The notes: generated from the letters alone by a model not told the origin. Shown: positions 1 to 8,789, numbered from the stretch's first letter. The stretch is DNA of 64,000 nucleotides from Gp6-AA45 sp035652075 (GCA_035652075.1 DASREL010000159.1:1-64000); one strand, 5' to 3'. Numbers and translations are program-made.

Positions 1-978
1 ATGCGCACGTACGCGCCGAAGCAGCGCATCGATCAGGCGACCGAATACGCCACGAGCGTGCACGGCAAACAGCTCGCAACCGGCGACACGAAGGTGGCGA
101 CGTGCGTGAGCTGTCACGGGGCGCACGGCATCCGTCTCGTCACCGATGCGAAATCACCGGTGTTCCCCACCAACGTTGCGACCACCTGTGCGGCGTGCCA
201 TGCCGACGACAAGCGGATGGCGGGATACAAGCTCGCGGACGGATCGCCGCTGCCGACGCATCAGCTCGCTGACTATCAGAAGAGCGTGCATTACACCGCG
301 CTGACCAAGGGCAACGACCTGTCGGCGCCGACGTGCAACGACTGCCACGGCAACCACGGCGCCGCGCCGCCCGGCATCGGATCGATGGCCAACGTGTGTG
401 GCACCTGTCACGTGGCGTTCGCGCAGAAGTTCGAGACGAGCACGCACAAACAGATCTTCGACAAGGGATGCGTCGAGTGTCACAGCAACCATGCCGTGCT
501 CAAACCGGTCGACGCGATGCTCGGCGCGACCGGCACCGGCATCTGCCAGCCATGCCACTCGACGACCGACAAGAACGACAAGGGTGCGGCGGCGGCCGAA
601 GCGATGCGCGGCAAGATCGAGCAGCTGAAGAGCGCGGTCGAGCAATCGAATGCGCTCATCGCGCGCGTGAAGAACGCCGGCATCGAGGTCAGCGACCAGG
701 AACTGGCGCTGCACGAAGCCGCCAGCAAGGTGACGCTCGCACGGAACGAGATGCATACGTTCAACCCCGAACTGACGACGTTCTCGCCGGTCATCGACCA
801 GGGGTTGAAGATCGTTGCGACGGCGAATCAGGCCGGCGAGCGCGGCGTGTCTGAATTGCAGTATCGTCGGCGTGGGTTGGCGGTGTCGCTCGGCGCGATC
901 CTGCTGGTCGTCGTCGGGCTCTATCTCAAGGTGCGGCAAATCGACAAGACACACCGGGCAGACGTCGAACACGTATGA
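1..978 (+). CDS. Multihaem c-type cytochrome with C-terminal membrane anchor (5' end cut by window)
   Basis: Six CXXCH haem-binding motifs are visible (CVSCH, CAACH, CNDCH, CGTCH, CVECH, CQPCH) between about residues 35 and 190. A helical, coiled-coil-like stretch follows, then one hydrophobic segment near residues 295-313 and a short charged tail. The protein should therefore be a periplasmic electron carrier anchored in the inner membrane. No signal peptide is present and the reading frame is open from the first base, so the true start, and perhaps more haems, lie outside the window. The stop overlaps the ATG of the next gene by four bases, which indicates translational coupling. The exact redox partner cannot be told from the sequence; the nearby hydrogenase and cytochrome clusters make a role in anaerobic respiration likely. 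Confidence 0.85.
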   Translation: MRTYAPKQRIDQATEYATSVHGKQLATGDTKVATCVSCHGAHGIRLVTDAKSPVFPTNVATTCAACHADDKRMAGYKLADGSPLPTHQLADYQKSVHYTALTKGNDLSAPTCNDCHGNHGAAPPGIGSMANVCGTCHVAFAQKFETSTHKQIFDKGCVECHSNHAVLKPVDAMLGATGTGICQPCHSTTDKNDKGAAAAEAMRGKIEQLKSAVEQSNALIARVKNAGIEVSDQELALHEAASKVTLARNEMHTFNPELTTFSPVIDQGLKIVATANQAGERGVSELQYRRRGLAVSLGAILLVVVGLYLKVRQIDKTHRADVEHV

Positions 979-1295
979 ATGACATCGTCGACAGGCTGGA
1001 TATCCACGGGCGCGAGGTCTTGACAACCGAGCGCCCTTCGTCTTTCGAGGCGGCGGTCGAACGCTTCACGCAGACGCTCGCGACCATTCCTGACTCACCT
1101 GCCGCCGAACTCAGCGACGAGGGGTTCGCGCACGTCAACGCGCTCGCCGAACAGGTCATCTCGCAAATCGAGCGACGCCTGGAAGCAGACGACATCGGGG
1201 CCGACGTTCGCGAGCGGATGGCGGAGTCGATCTACGACATCCGCCGCGCGCTCGAAGAAGCGTTTCGCTGGCGGAAGCATTATCTGCGACAGTAG
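975..1295 (+). CDS. Small hypothetical protein, translationally coupled to the cytochrome
   Basis: This encodes 106 residues, predicted to be mostly alpha-helical and acidic, with no signal peptide, membrane segment or cysteine. I do not recognise a family. The ATG overlaps the stop of the multihaem cytochrome, and the next gene starts four bases after its stop, so it sits inside one operon with the cytochrome and the ABC exporter. Codon use matches its neighbours (G or C in most third positions), which supports real coding. A cytoplasmic accessory role is possible but is a guess. Confidence 0.7.
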   Translation: MNDIVDRLDIHGREVLTTERPSSFEAAVERFTQTLATIPDSPAAELSDEGFAHVNALAEQVISQIERRLEADDIGADVRERMAESIYDIRRALEEAFRWRKHYLRQ

Positions 1296-1299
1296 TGGC

Positions 1300-2205
1300 G
1301 TGGCGCTGCCCGCGATTCAGCTCGAGAGTCTCTCCAAACGGTTCGGCACCGTGGTCGCCCTCGAGGACGTCTCGTTCGACGTCCAGCCGGGCGAAATTTT
1401 CGGCTTCCTGGGGCTGAACGGCGCCGGCAAGACCACGACGATCCGCATCCTGCTCGATCTCGTGCGCGCGTCGCGCGGCCGGGCGCTGGTGTTCGGCGCC
1501 GACTGTCGACGCGATGGCGTCGAGGTCCGCGCGAAGATCGGGTATCTGCCAGGCGAAGTCGGCTTCTACGGCGACATGACCGGCAACGACACGCTCGACG
1601 TCCTCGCGCGTCTCAATCACCACCGTATCGACGCCCAGTGGCGCGACTGGCTGCTCGAACGATTGCGCCTCGGTCGCGCGGACCTGCACCGGCGTATCCG
1701 CGAGTACAGCACCGGCATGAAGCGAAAGCTCGGCATCGTGCAGGCGTTTCAGTCCGAGGCTCCGCTGCTGATTCTCGACGAACCGACCGACGGCCTCGAT
1801 CCGTTGATGCAGGACGTCGTGTACGAGCTGATCGGTGAAGTGCGTCGCCGCGGACGCACCGTCTTCATGTCGTCCCACATCCTGCCCGAAGTCGAGCGCG
1901 TCTGCGATCGCATCGCGCTGCTTCGTCGCGGAACGCTGGCATTGGTCTCGACCGTTGAGGATGTCCGGCGACTCGCCGCTCGTGCGGTCCGCATCGACTT
2001 CGACGCCGATGTCGACGCCCCGCCCTCATGGCCGCCGGGCGTCGACGTCATCGAAATCGCCCCACGGGTGTGGCGCGTGCGCGTCGTCGGTCCGCTCGGG
2101 CCGTTGCTGGCGCGGCTGCCGCCATCGGTACATGACGTCGACATCCACGAACCGCATCTCGAAGACGTCCTTCGTCGCTACTACGACGACCGCGAGCCAT
2201 CATGA
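1300..2205 (+). CDS. ABC transporter ATP-binding protein (ABC-2 exporter type)
   Basis: This is the ATPase subunit of an exporter. It has a Walker A motif GLNGAGKT near residue 41, a signature loop YSTGMKRKL near residue 128, a Walker B LLILDEPTDGLDP near residue 150 and a switch histidine in SSH. The C-terminal 80 residues are the usual extension of CcmA/NatA-like ATPases. The start is GTG, four bases after the previous stop. The gene overlaps the following permease by four bases, so the two subunits are made together. Such pairs move lipids, drugs or proteins, or help place cofactors in membrane complexes; the substrate cannot be inferred here. Confidence 0.92.
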   Translation: MALPAIQLESLSKRFGTVVALEDVSFDVQPGEIFGFLGLNGAGKTTTIRILLDLVRASRGRALVFGADCRRDGVEVRAKIGYLPGEVGFYGDMTGNDTLDVLARLNHHRIDAQWRDWLLERLRLGRADLHRRIREYSTGMKRKLGIVQAFQSEAPLLILDEPTDGLDPLMQDVVYELIGEVRRRGRTVFMSSHILPEVERVCDRIALLRRGTLALVSTVEDVRRLAARAVRIDFDADVDAPPSWPPGVDVIEIAPRVWRVRVVGPLGPLLARLPPSVHDVDIHEPHLEDVLRRYYDDREPS

Positions 2206-3014
2206 GGGCCACCGGTGGACTCATCGCGCACTCGCTCAGGCGTTTCGCGCCGATGATCCTCGGCGTCGGCGTCCTGCTCGGGGCGTTCGAGTTTCTGCTG
2301 ACGCAGGTCGCGGCGTTTCTGTTGCGCCACAGTTACTTCAGCCAATTGGCGACGCTGATGCCCGACTTCATGCGCGCGCTGATGGGTCCCGCGCAGCTCG
2401 CCTTCATGTCGTTCGGCGGCATCGTGGCGTTTGGCTATTTCCATCCGATGGTGATCGTCGCGGTGGTGACCGTCACCGTCTCGATTGCCACCGAAACCGC
2501 GGCCGAGGTCGAAATGCGATTCGTGGACCTGACGCTCGCGCGCGAACTGCGGCGCCGCGACGTCATCCTGCGGACGCTGACCGTGTTCGTCGTCGCCATG
2601 ACGACAGTGCTTGGCCTGATGCTGGTCGGCACGGCGACAGGATTGGCGTGCTGCGTGCCGGCAGACACCCCGCACATCTCGTGGCGCGTGCTCCTCTCGC
2701 TCGCGCTGAGCCTGGCGACGCTGATGGTCTGCTGGTGCGGTGTCGCGCTCGCCGCTGCAACCATGGTGCGTCGGCGAGCGGTGGCGTCAGGTGCGGTCGG
2801 CATCGCCGCGCTGGCGGCGTACCTGCTCGACTACCTCGGGCGGGTCTGGGATCCGGCGCGCACAATCAGCCGCGTCTCGCCGTTTCACTATTTCGATCCG
2901 GCGCCGCTCATCACGGGTACACCACTCGACACCTGGGACGCAGCGGTGCTGGTCACCATCGGCGCGGTCGGCGCGATCGTCGGCGCCGTCGTCTTCGCGC
3001 GCCGCGACATCTAG
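2202..3014 (+). CDS. ABC-2 type permease subunit
   Basis: This 270-residue protein has about six hydrophobic segments and is the membrane partner of the ATPase just upstream (four-base overlap). Its first long helix carries a pattern common in ABC-2 permeases, and there is a large loop between the first and second segments. It has no separate periplasmic domain. It converges on the CoA-binding protein gene, with the two stop codons overlapping by four bases. The context (multihaem cytochrome upstream) resembles clusters where an ABC-2 exporter accompanies respiratory proteins, as in the nos operon, but this is only an analogy. Confidence 0.85.
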   Translation: MRATGGLIAHSLRRFAPMILGVGVLLGAFEFLLTQVAAFLLRHSYFSQLATLMPDFMRALMGPAQLAFMSFGGIVAFGYFHPMVIVAVVTVTVSIATETAAEVEMRFVDLTLARELRRRDVILRTLTVFVVAMTTVLGLMLVGTATGLACCVPADTPHISWRVLLSLALSLATLMVCWCGVALAAATMVRRRAVASGAVGIAALAAYLLDYLGRVWDPARTISRVSPFHYFDPAPLITGTPLDTWDAAVLVTIGAVGAIVGAVVFARRDI

Positions 3015-3463
3015 GCGGCCGTCGATCGCCGCGTGAGGCGGTGGATCCATCGATGCGCGCGATGGATGCCGCGCGGGTCCGCGAACATCAGGATGCACTC
3101 TCCCGCGACGGTTATCAGCTTCAACTGATCGCAGACCGCAACGACTTCTGCCGATTCCGCCCCCTGCTGCAGCCACACGCGCGTAATGCCGGCCTCCGCC
3201 GCGTCGCGAACGACGTCGATCGCCACGTGCGGCGGGACGACGATCAGGGCGCCGTCCACGCGTTCGGGCAGCTTCGCGAATGAGGGATAACAGCGAACGC
3301 CGTCGATCTCGGTCGCGATCGGATGCACGGGGTACACGCGATACCCTTTTGCGCGCAACTCGCGGCACGCGATGTTGCCGAATTTTCGGCCTTTGCGCGA
3401 CATGCCGACGAGCGCGATCGTCGGCAGCGCGATGAATCGTTCGATGCGTTCTGTCAGCGTCAT
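3011..3463 (-). CDS. CoA-binding domain protein (YccU-like)
   Basis: This is a 150-residue Rossmann-fold protein. The N-terminal strand-turn motif ALVGMSRKGRKFG, with a later VHP and an AL-VVPP segment, matches the stand-alone CoA-binding family related to the first domain of succinyl-CoA synthetase and to E. coli YccU. Members bind CoA or a related nucleotide; the cellular role is not established. It is the last gene of the hyp operon, and its ATG overlaps the stop of the nickel transporter gene by four bases. Since the split HypX in the same operon is thought to use CoA, a link to that step is conceivable but unproven. Confidence 0.8.
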   Translation of the reverse strand: MTLTERIERFIALPTIALVGMSRKGRKFGNIACRELRAKGYRVYPVHPIATEIDGVRCYPSFAKLPERVDGALIVVPPHVAIDVVRDAAEAGITRVWLQQGAESAEVVAVCDQLKLITVAGECILMFADPRGIHRAHRWIHRLTRRSTAA

Positions 3464-4110
3464 ATTCCGAGCATCATGACGGCGACGCCGACGGTCGCGA
3501 CGACCACGCCGGCGAGCGCGTCACCCCAGCGATCGGCCCACGCGCCGGTGACGTTCGACACAGCGGCGCGCGTCGGCAGCACCAGCAGCACCATGGTCGC
3601 AATCGTCGCGATCTCGTACGCCGCCACGACGAGCAACGCGCTCATCCAGCCGAGCGGCGCCGCCGCGAACAGCAACGGAATGACCGCGACGCACGGATCG
3701 GCTGAGAAGAGCAGGAACAAGGTCCATGCGGTCGAGGCCCGGTGATGATCGTGATGATGATGATGGTGGTCGCGATCGCCGTGCCGATGCGAATGGCGGG
3801 CGACCGTGCGGCGCAGGCCCCACATCGCATACGCGACGCCGAAACCGATGAGCAGCAAGCCCGAGATGCTTTCCATCCGCTGACCGAACGTCTGCAGCAG
3901 TTCGAGTCCGAACACCAGCGCCAGGAGTCCAAGCGCGACCGACGCTGTCACGTGACCAAGACCGCATGCCGCCGTGATCGCGGCGGTGCGCCGTGTCGAC
4001 CACCCTTCGGCCTTCGACAGCGCGGCGAACGGCAGCCAGTGATCCGGCGCGAGCGTATGGATCGATCCGATGCTCACCGCAGCCGCGATCAATGCGAGGG
4101 TCAGCTTCAT
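3460..4110 (-). CDS. NicO-family nickel/cobalt transporter with histidine-rich loop
   Basis: This is an integral membrane protein of 216 residues with about six hydrophobic segments. Segment 1 carries HTLAPDH, which is the HX4DH nickel-binding motif of NiCoT/NicO transporters. A loop around residues 105-125 is almost pure His/Asp, as in metal transporters that buffer nickel. I chose the ATG that overlaps the hypB stop codon (ATGA-type overlap) rather than an upstream in-frame start lying inside hypB. Placed directly after hypA and hypB, it most likely supplies nickel for the hydrogenase active site. Direction of transport (import or export) cannot be proven from the sequence, because the RcnA exporters share these features. 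Confidence 0.82.
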   Translation of the reverse strand: MKLTLALIAAAVSIGSIHTLAPDHWLPFAALSKAEGWSTRRTAAITAACGLGHVTASVALGLLALVFGLELLQTFGQRMESISGLLLIGFGVAYAMWGLRRTVARHSHRHGDRDHHHHHHDHHRASTAWTLFLLFSADPCVAVIPLLFAAAPLGWMSALLVVAAYEIATIATMVLLVLPTRAAVSNVTGAWADRWGDALAGVVVATVGVAVMMLGI

Positions 4111-4835
4111 ACGGTGATACCCATGCCGGTGGCGCAGGGCGCCGTGCGCGGACGTCCCACGCTGCGCAGCCACTGAATCCACTGCGGAATGCCCTCGCCT
4201 GTCCTGGCCGATACGCGAAGCATCGCTGGCCGCGTCATCACGGCCATCAGGTTCTCCTCGATCGTGGCCATCTTGACGTCGGGCAGCGCTGGGAGCAGAT
4301 CGATCTTGGTGATCAGCACGAGGTCGGCCTTGCGGAACATGGTCGGATACTTCAGCGGCTTGTCTTCGCCCTCAGTGATCGAGAGCGCGACGACATTCGC
4401 GTCCTGCCCGAGATCGTAGACCGCTGGACAGACCAGATTGCCGACGTTCTCGATGAACAGAAAATCGAGCGCACGCCACGGCAGGTGATGCAGACCATGG
4501 TGGACCATCTCCGCGTCGAGATGGCACGCCGTGCCTGTAGTGATCGATTCGGCGATAATGCCGGCCGCGCGAATGCGCGTGGCGTCGTTATCGGTCGCGA
4601 GATCCGCAGCCAGAACGCCCAGCCGACTCTGTTGACCCAGGGCCCGCGCCGTCGCTTCGAGCACCGCGGTCTTCCCCGCGCCGGGTGATCCCATCAGGTT
4701 GACGGCAACCAGACCATGATCGTGGAAGTGCTCGCGGTTGTGATGCGCCGCGCGCTCGTTGCTCGCCAGGATCCGCTCGTGCAAATCCAGCGGAATCACC
4801 TTCGTGTCGCCACACCCGCATGCGTCGCACATCAC
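4107..4835 (-). CDS. hypB: Hydrogenase nickel insertion GTPase HypB
   Basis: HypB binds nickel and hydrolyses GTP to deliver Ni to the hydrogenase large subunit together with HypA. The N-terminus has the CDACGCG form of the high-affinity CXXCGC nickel site. A P-loop GSPGAGKT lies near residue 49, the conserved GTACHLDA segment follows, then ENVGNLVCP with the G-domain metal cysteine and the TKID guanine-specificity motif. At 242 residues it has the usual length, and there is only a short histidine stretch (AAHHNREHFHDH) rather than a long His-rich storage domain. It overlaps hypA upstream and the nickel transporter downstream by four bases each. Confidence 0.97.
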   Translation of the reverse strand: MMCDACGCGDTKVIPLDLHERILASNERAAHHNREHFHDHGLVAVNLMGSPGAGKTAVLEATARALGQQSRLGVLAADLATDNDATRIRAAGIIAESITTGTACHLDAEMVHHGLHHLPWRALDFLFIENVGNLVCPAVYDLGQDANVVALSITEGEDKPLKYPTMFRKADLVLITKIDLLPALPDVKMATIEENLMAVMTRPAMLRVSARTGEGIPQWIQWLRSVGRPRTAPCATGMGITV

Positions 4836-5083
4836 GCTACCTCCAGCTCGACCTGGTCGAGCAACAACTCGTCACTCTCGGGAACGCGCTCGATTTGCAG
4901 CTGCGCGTGCTCGCACGGCGTGCGCACGCGGTACACGTCGTATGCGCTCTCGAACAGCGTCGGATCGACGCCGGCAAATTCCCCGATGCTCACGCGAATG
5001 CGCCGGACGCTGCTGGCGTGGTGCTCGCGTCGGACCTGCTCGATCTGCTCGAACATCGCCTGCACGATGCTGTACTCATGCAT
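4832..5083 (-). CDS. hypA: HypA-like nickel chaperone lacking the zinc ribbon
   Basis: The first 65 residues match HypA: it starts MHEYSIVQ with the N-terminal Met-His nickel ligand, and GEFAGVDPTLFESAYDV is the usual core. A normal HypA has about 113 residues with a zinc ribbon of two CXXC pairs. Here the sequence passes directly from IERVP to ESDELLLDQVELE, so the whole ribbon is missing in frame while the final strand remains. The protein is 83 residues long with one cysteine. I chose the ATG giving MHE rather than the one three codons upstream, because His2 must follow the initiator Met. It sits between the enoyl-CoA-hydratase-like gene and hypB with overlaps on both sides. Confidence 0.88.
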   Translation of the reverse strand: MHEYSIVQAMFEQIEQVRREHHASSVRRIRVSIGEFAGVDPTLFESAYDVYRVRTPCEHAQLQIERVPESDELLLDQVELEVA

Positions 5084-5891
5084 AGTGCGCATCCCGTTTC
5101 TCGAAAAACGCTCTGATACCTTCGGCGACCTCGTCTCCGTCCGCGGCGCGCGCGAGCTCCTGCAGTTCGCGATCGAGATGGTCGTCGAGGCGGTCCATCC
5201 CCGCCGATTGATTCAGCAGCTCTTTGGCAACGGCGAACGCGTGCGACGGTCCCGCGGCGATGCGCTCGGCGGCGGACTGCACGGCCGCGTCGAACGTCTC
5301 GACGCTGTGCACCGACGTGACGAGGCCGTACTCGAGGGCGCGCTCGGCGGTCAGCCGCGGATTCAGCAGCATCAGCTCCATGGCGCGGCGGAAACCGATC
5401 AGGCGCGGCAGAAAGAACGTCGTGCTCTCGGCGCCGGTCAGCGCCGTCTTCCCATACGCCCATTCAAACGACGCCCGCGACGACGCGATGACGAGATCGC
5501 ACGACATCGCGATGCCGAACCCGCCGGCCGCAGCGATGCCGTCGACGGCTGCGACAAACGGTTTCGGCGCGCGACGGATTTCTGAAATCGTGGAATGGAT
5601 GTACTCGAGGATCTGCTTGAAGCACTCACCGTAGCCGGTGGCGCCGCGTTTCGTCAGATACGCGAGCGACGCATCGCCGCCGTCGCGGATGAACTTGAGA
5701 TCGGCGCCGCTGCAGAACATGTTCGGCAGGCCGCGCAGGACCACGACACGCGTCTCGGGATCGCGTGCGAGCTGCAGGCCGGCGCGGCGAAAGTCCTGCG
5801 CCGTTTCCACGTCGAGCGAGTTGAATCGCGCCGGACGATCGATCGTGATCGTACCGATGCGGCCCGCCCGGTCGACGCGGATGTGGGTCAT
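5076..5891 (-). CDS. Enoyl-CoA hydratase/isomerase family protein; likely C-terminal half of a split HypX
   Basis: This is a 271-residue crotonase-fold protein. The oxyanion-hole segments CSGADLKFI near residue 68 and AAGGFGIAMSCDLVIAS near residue 113 are clear. It starts with an ATG that overlaps the stop of the formyltransferase gene, and its end overlaps the start of hypA. In single-chain HypX (HoxX) a formyl-tetrahydrofolate-dependent N-terminal domain is followed by just such a crotonase domain, which makes the CO ligand of the [NiFe] site under air. Here the same two activities appear as adjacent, coupled genes inside the hyp operon. The HypX assignment comes from this context; by sequence alone it could be a fatty-acid or polyketide enzyme. 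Confidence 0.85.
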   Translation of the reverse strand: MTHIRVDRAGRIGTITIDRPARFNSLDVETAQDFRRAGLQLARDPETRVVVLRGLPNMFCSGADLKFIRDGGDASLAYLTKRGATGYGECFKQILEYIHSTISEIRRAPKPFVAAVDGIAAAGGFGIAMSCDLVIASSRASFEWAYGKTALTGAESTTFFLPRLIGFRRAMELMLLNPRLTAERALEYGLVTSVHSVETFDAAVQSAAERIAAGPSHAFAVAKELLNQSAGMDRLDDHLDRELQELARAADGDEVAEGIRAFFEKRDAHYA

Positions 5892-6634
5892 GCGAACTCC
5901 AGCTCGGGCGCAAGCAGAGCGCCCTGCTGATCGAGCAGCCACGGCGCGTGTTCGTCAAGCGGAGCCGCCGCGCGGGCATCGAGATCGATCTCGCCGCTCG
6001 CGATGAGCCGCAACGCGGCGTTGATCAACGGCCCAGACACGGTGCGCATCATCCACTGCTGATGCGCGTAGACATACGCCTTGAACACGTCGGGCGCGTC
6101 GAGCGTCCGGATCGATTCGATGAGCGGCGACACCGGGAACGGCCACGAGCGCACAAGCGGCGGCCCGGCGTCCGGGAACTCGTCGACGAGGTGGACGGTC
6201 GCCCGCGTGTCGGGACATCCCGCCGCGATCGAATCGCGTACGGCCCGAATGCCGGGAAATCGCGGCGCGCCGGTCGCGGTTCGCTCGGTGAGATCGCTGA
6301 AGTGCAAATTGATGATCCGGGACCGATACCCCGCCAGCAGCGGCTCGGTGACGAGATACAAGTAGCCGTCCAACAAAATCACGTCCGGCATGAACGGCTC
6401 GAGGATCCGAACCGTCTCGGCGTCGTACGCCTGCCGCGATCCGCCGAACGACCGCATCGGGTGCGCGCGCGTCGGAATCCCTCGCCGTTCCACGCGCACT
6501 TCCTCGTCGAACGTCTCCTCGCTGGAAACGACGCAGACCACTTCGTACGCCAGGCCGCGATCGGCGGCGCGGTTGAGCAGATACAACAGGCCCGGCGCGC
6601 GATGCGAGCAGAGCACGGCAACACGTTTCAACAT
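5888..6634 (-). CDS. Formyltransferase-fold protein; likely N-terminal half of a split HypX
   Basis: This 248-residue protein resembles PurN/Fmt formyltransferases. The catalytic trio is visible: Asn109 and His111 in NLHFS, and Asp155 in DEFPDAGP, the equivalent of the PurN aspartate. It begins at an ATG inside the end of hypE and overlaps the next gene by four bases. HypX releases CO from formyl-tetrahydrofolate in two steps using a formyltransferase domain and a crotonase domain, and the order of these two genes is the same as the domain order in HypX. A role in making the CO ligand for the hydrogenase is therefore inferred. A purine or methionyl-tRNA role is unlikely in this operon. Confidence 0.83.
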   Translation of the reverse strand: MLKRVAVLCSHRAPGLLYLLNRAADRGLAYEVVCVVSSEETFDEEVRVERRGIPTRAHPMRSFGGSRQAYDAETVRILEPFMPDVILLDGYLYLVTEPLLAGYRSRIINLHFSDLTERTATGAPRFPGIRAVRDSIAAGCPDTRATVHLVDEFPDAGPPLVRSWPFPVSPLIESIRTLDAPDVFKAYVYAHQQWMMRTVSGPLINAALRLIASGEIDLDARAAAPLDEHAPWLLDQQGALLAPELEFA

Positions 6635-7671
6635 ATGCGCGGCAGCAGTTCGCCCTCCGGCTCCGCCACGAGCCGACGGCCAATTCCAGTGTCCAGAATC
6701 ACCATGCCGGGACGATCGTCGGTGCACATGCCGATGATCGCCGCGTCGCGACCGAGTGGATGCACCCGCAACGCGGCAAGAACGCGCGCCGCGGCCGCTT
6801 CGCTGACGCCGATGAGCGCCTTCCCTTCGTTGGCGACGTGCAACGGATCGATGCCAACGAGTTCCGACACGCCTCGCACGCTGTCGCGCACCGGCAGCAT
6901 CGCCTCGTCCACGAGGACGCCGACGCCGCTCTTCGACGCCATTTCGTGAAGCGCGCCGGCGACGCCGCCACGCGTCGGATCTTTCATCGCGGTGATCTCG
7001 CCGGGCGCCGCGTCGAGCGCGGCCGCGACCAGACCGTTGATCGGCGCCACGTCGGACACGAGGTCCGCGTCGAGCTCGAGCCCGTGCCGGCGTGCCATGA
7101 CCGCCATACCGTGGTCGCCAACCGTGCCGGTGACGATGATGCGGTCGCCCGCGTGCAGCCCACAGTCACGCACGAGGTGCGCGGTCAGGCCGACGCCCGA
7201 CGTGTTGATGACGACGCCGTCCACCTCGCCCCGGCCCATCACCTTCGTGTCGCCGGCAATCACGTGCGCCGATGCTTCGTCGCACGCCGTCCGCATCGAC
7301 GCGAGGATGCGCTCGAGGTCGGCGCGCGCGAACCCTTCTTCGAGCACGATGCCGCAGGTAAGGCCGAGGACTTCGGTCGCCCCCATCATCGCGAGATCGT
7401 TCACCGTGCCGCAGATCGACAGCCGTCCGATATCGCCGCCGGGGAAGAACGGCGGCTGAATGACGTGTGAATCGGTCGTCAGCACCAGCCACCGGTCCCC
7501 GATCCGCACCGCGCCGCCGTCATCCATTGCCGCGACGCCGACGATGCCCGGCCGGAGCGGCGGATCGGTTTCGAAGGCGTGAAGAAACGCGTCCTGGATC
7601 AGACGACGCATCGCACGGCCGCCGGCGCCATGCTTCAGGAGGATGTGCTCGTCGGCGGTCAGACTGGACAT
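6628..7671 (-). CDS. hypE: Hydrogenase maturation protein HypE
   Basis: HypE takes a carbamoyl group from HypF onto its C-terminal cysteine and dehydrates it to a thiocyanate, the source of the cyanide ligands. The 347-residue protein ends in the diagnostic PRIC. The PurM-like core shows HGAGGRAM near the start, TTDSHVIQPPFFPGGDIG and AMKDPTRGG. I chose the ATG giving MSSLTADEH, which overlaps the end of hypD by 13 bases; a longer frame upstream has no family similarity. Length and motifs are normal, so the enzyme should be active. Confidence 0.97.
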   Translation of the reverse strand: MSSLTADEHILLKHGAGGRAMRRLIQDAFLHAFETDPPLRPGIVGVAAMDDGGAVRIGDRWLVLTTDSHVIQPPFFPGGDIGRLSICGTVNDLAMMGATEVLGLTCGIVLEEGFARADLERILASMRTACDEASAHVIAGDTKVMGRGEVDGVVINTSGVGLTAHLVRDCGLHAGDRIIVTGTVGDHGMAVMARRHGLELDADLVSDVAPINGLVAAALDAAPGEITAMKDPTRGGVAGALHEMASKSGVGVLVDEAMLPVRDSVRGVSELVGIDPLHVANEGKALIGVSEAAAARVLAALRVHPLGRDAAIIGMCTDDRPGMVILDTGIGRRLVAEPEGELLPRIC

Positions 7672-8789
7672 GACACACCTCGAAGATTCGGAATGCCGCC
7701 GTACTCGTGCCAGATGCGGCACGTGCCTTCGCTGCTGACCATGCACGCACCGACCGGCGCATCGGGCACGCACGCGCCGCCAAAGAGCGCGCAGTCCGAC
7801 GGCGAGGCGATACCGGCCATGATGTTTCCGCAGATGCATTGACGCACCAGCGTCGACGGCGCGTGATGCCAGAGCGACGCGACGTCGATCGCGAAACGCT
7901 TGCGCGCGTCGACCGGCGCCCATTCGTCGCGCAGGCGCAGGTTGCCGTTTGGCACGTGCGCGATGCCGCGCCACCGTCCGCCGATGGGACGAAACACCCG
8001 CCAGAGTTTCTCTTGTGCGTTCTGGTTGCCGCCCGGCGTCACGCAGCGCGGAAACATGTTGACGACCGTCGCTTCACGGTCGCGCACGAGTTCCACCAGT
8101 CGCACGAGTGCGGCAAGGATATCGAGCGGTTCGAATCCGGCGACGACGACGGGCTGTCGGTGTCGCGCGGTAAACGCCTCGAAGATCTTCCAGCCGGTGA
8201 TCGTCGCCGCGTGACCCGCGGCCAGGAAGCCTTCGACGCGCGTGTCGGGCATTTCCGACACGATTTCCATCACCGGCGGGATGTACTTGTGCGCGGACAG
8301 CACCGAGAAATTCGGCGGGACACCGGCAAGGATCACCGCCGCTGTCGCGACTGCTGTCGTCTCGAAGCCGGTCGCGAAGAAGACCACTTCGTCCGTCGTG
8401 CGCGTCGCGAGTTCGACGGCCTGGGCGACGCTGTAGACGGTGTCGATCCTTCCGCCATTGGCCTGCGCGTCGGCCAGCGAGCCCGCGGTTCCGGGCACGC
8501 GCACCATGTCGCCGTACGTCGCGATGCGAACACCTTGCTTCGCGAGCGCGATCGCCTCATCGATTTCTGGCAAGTCGGTGATACAGACCGGACACCCCGG
8601 CCCCATGATGACGTTCAGCTTCTCGGGGAACGCGGCGCGCAAGCCGAACTTCGCGATCGCCTGTTCGTGGCTGCCGCACACGTGCATCACCGAGACCTCG
8701 CGTCCGATCTCGTCCGTCACGCGCGCGAGAGCGGCCGCCAGCGATTTCGCGCGTGCGGGATCGCGGAACTCAAGAGGCATCGATCTCAC
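7659..8789 (-). CDS. hypD: Hydrogenase maturation protein HypD
   Basis: HypD is the scaffold iron-sulfur protein on which Fe(CN)2CO is built together with HypC. All expected cysteine motifs are present: HVCGSHEQ near residue 37, MGPGCPVC near residue 63, CICGNIMAG, and the C-terminal group CALFGGACVPDAPVGAC with a later GTCRI. At 376 residues it is of normal length. Either of two ATG codons, three codons apart, could start it; the downstream one gives MPLEF. It overlaps the hypC stop by about 20 bases. Confidence 0.97.
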   Translation of the reverse strand: MRSMPLEFRDPARAKSLAAALARVTDEIGREVSVMHVCGSHEQAIAKFGLRAAFPEKLNVIMGPGCPVCITDLPEIDEAIALAKQGVRIATYGDMVRVPGTAGSLADAQANGGRIDTVYSVAQAVELATRTTDEVVFFATGFETTAVATAAVILAGVPPNFSVLSAHKYIPPVMEIVSEMPDTRVEGFLAAGHAATITGWKIFEAFTARHRQPVVVAGFEPLDILAALVRLVELVRDREATVVNMFPRCVTPGGNQNAQEKLWRVFRPIGGRWRGIAHVPNGNLRLRDEWAPVDARKRFAIDVASLWHHAPSTLVRQCICGNIMAGIASPSDCALFGGACVPDAPVGACMVSSEGTCRIWHEYGGIPNLRGVSCPV

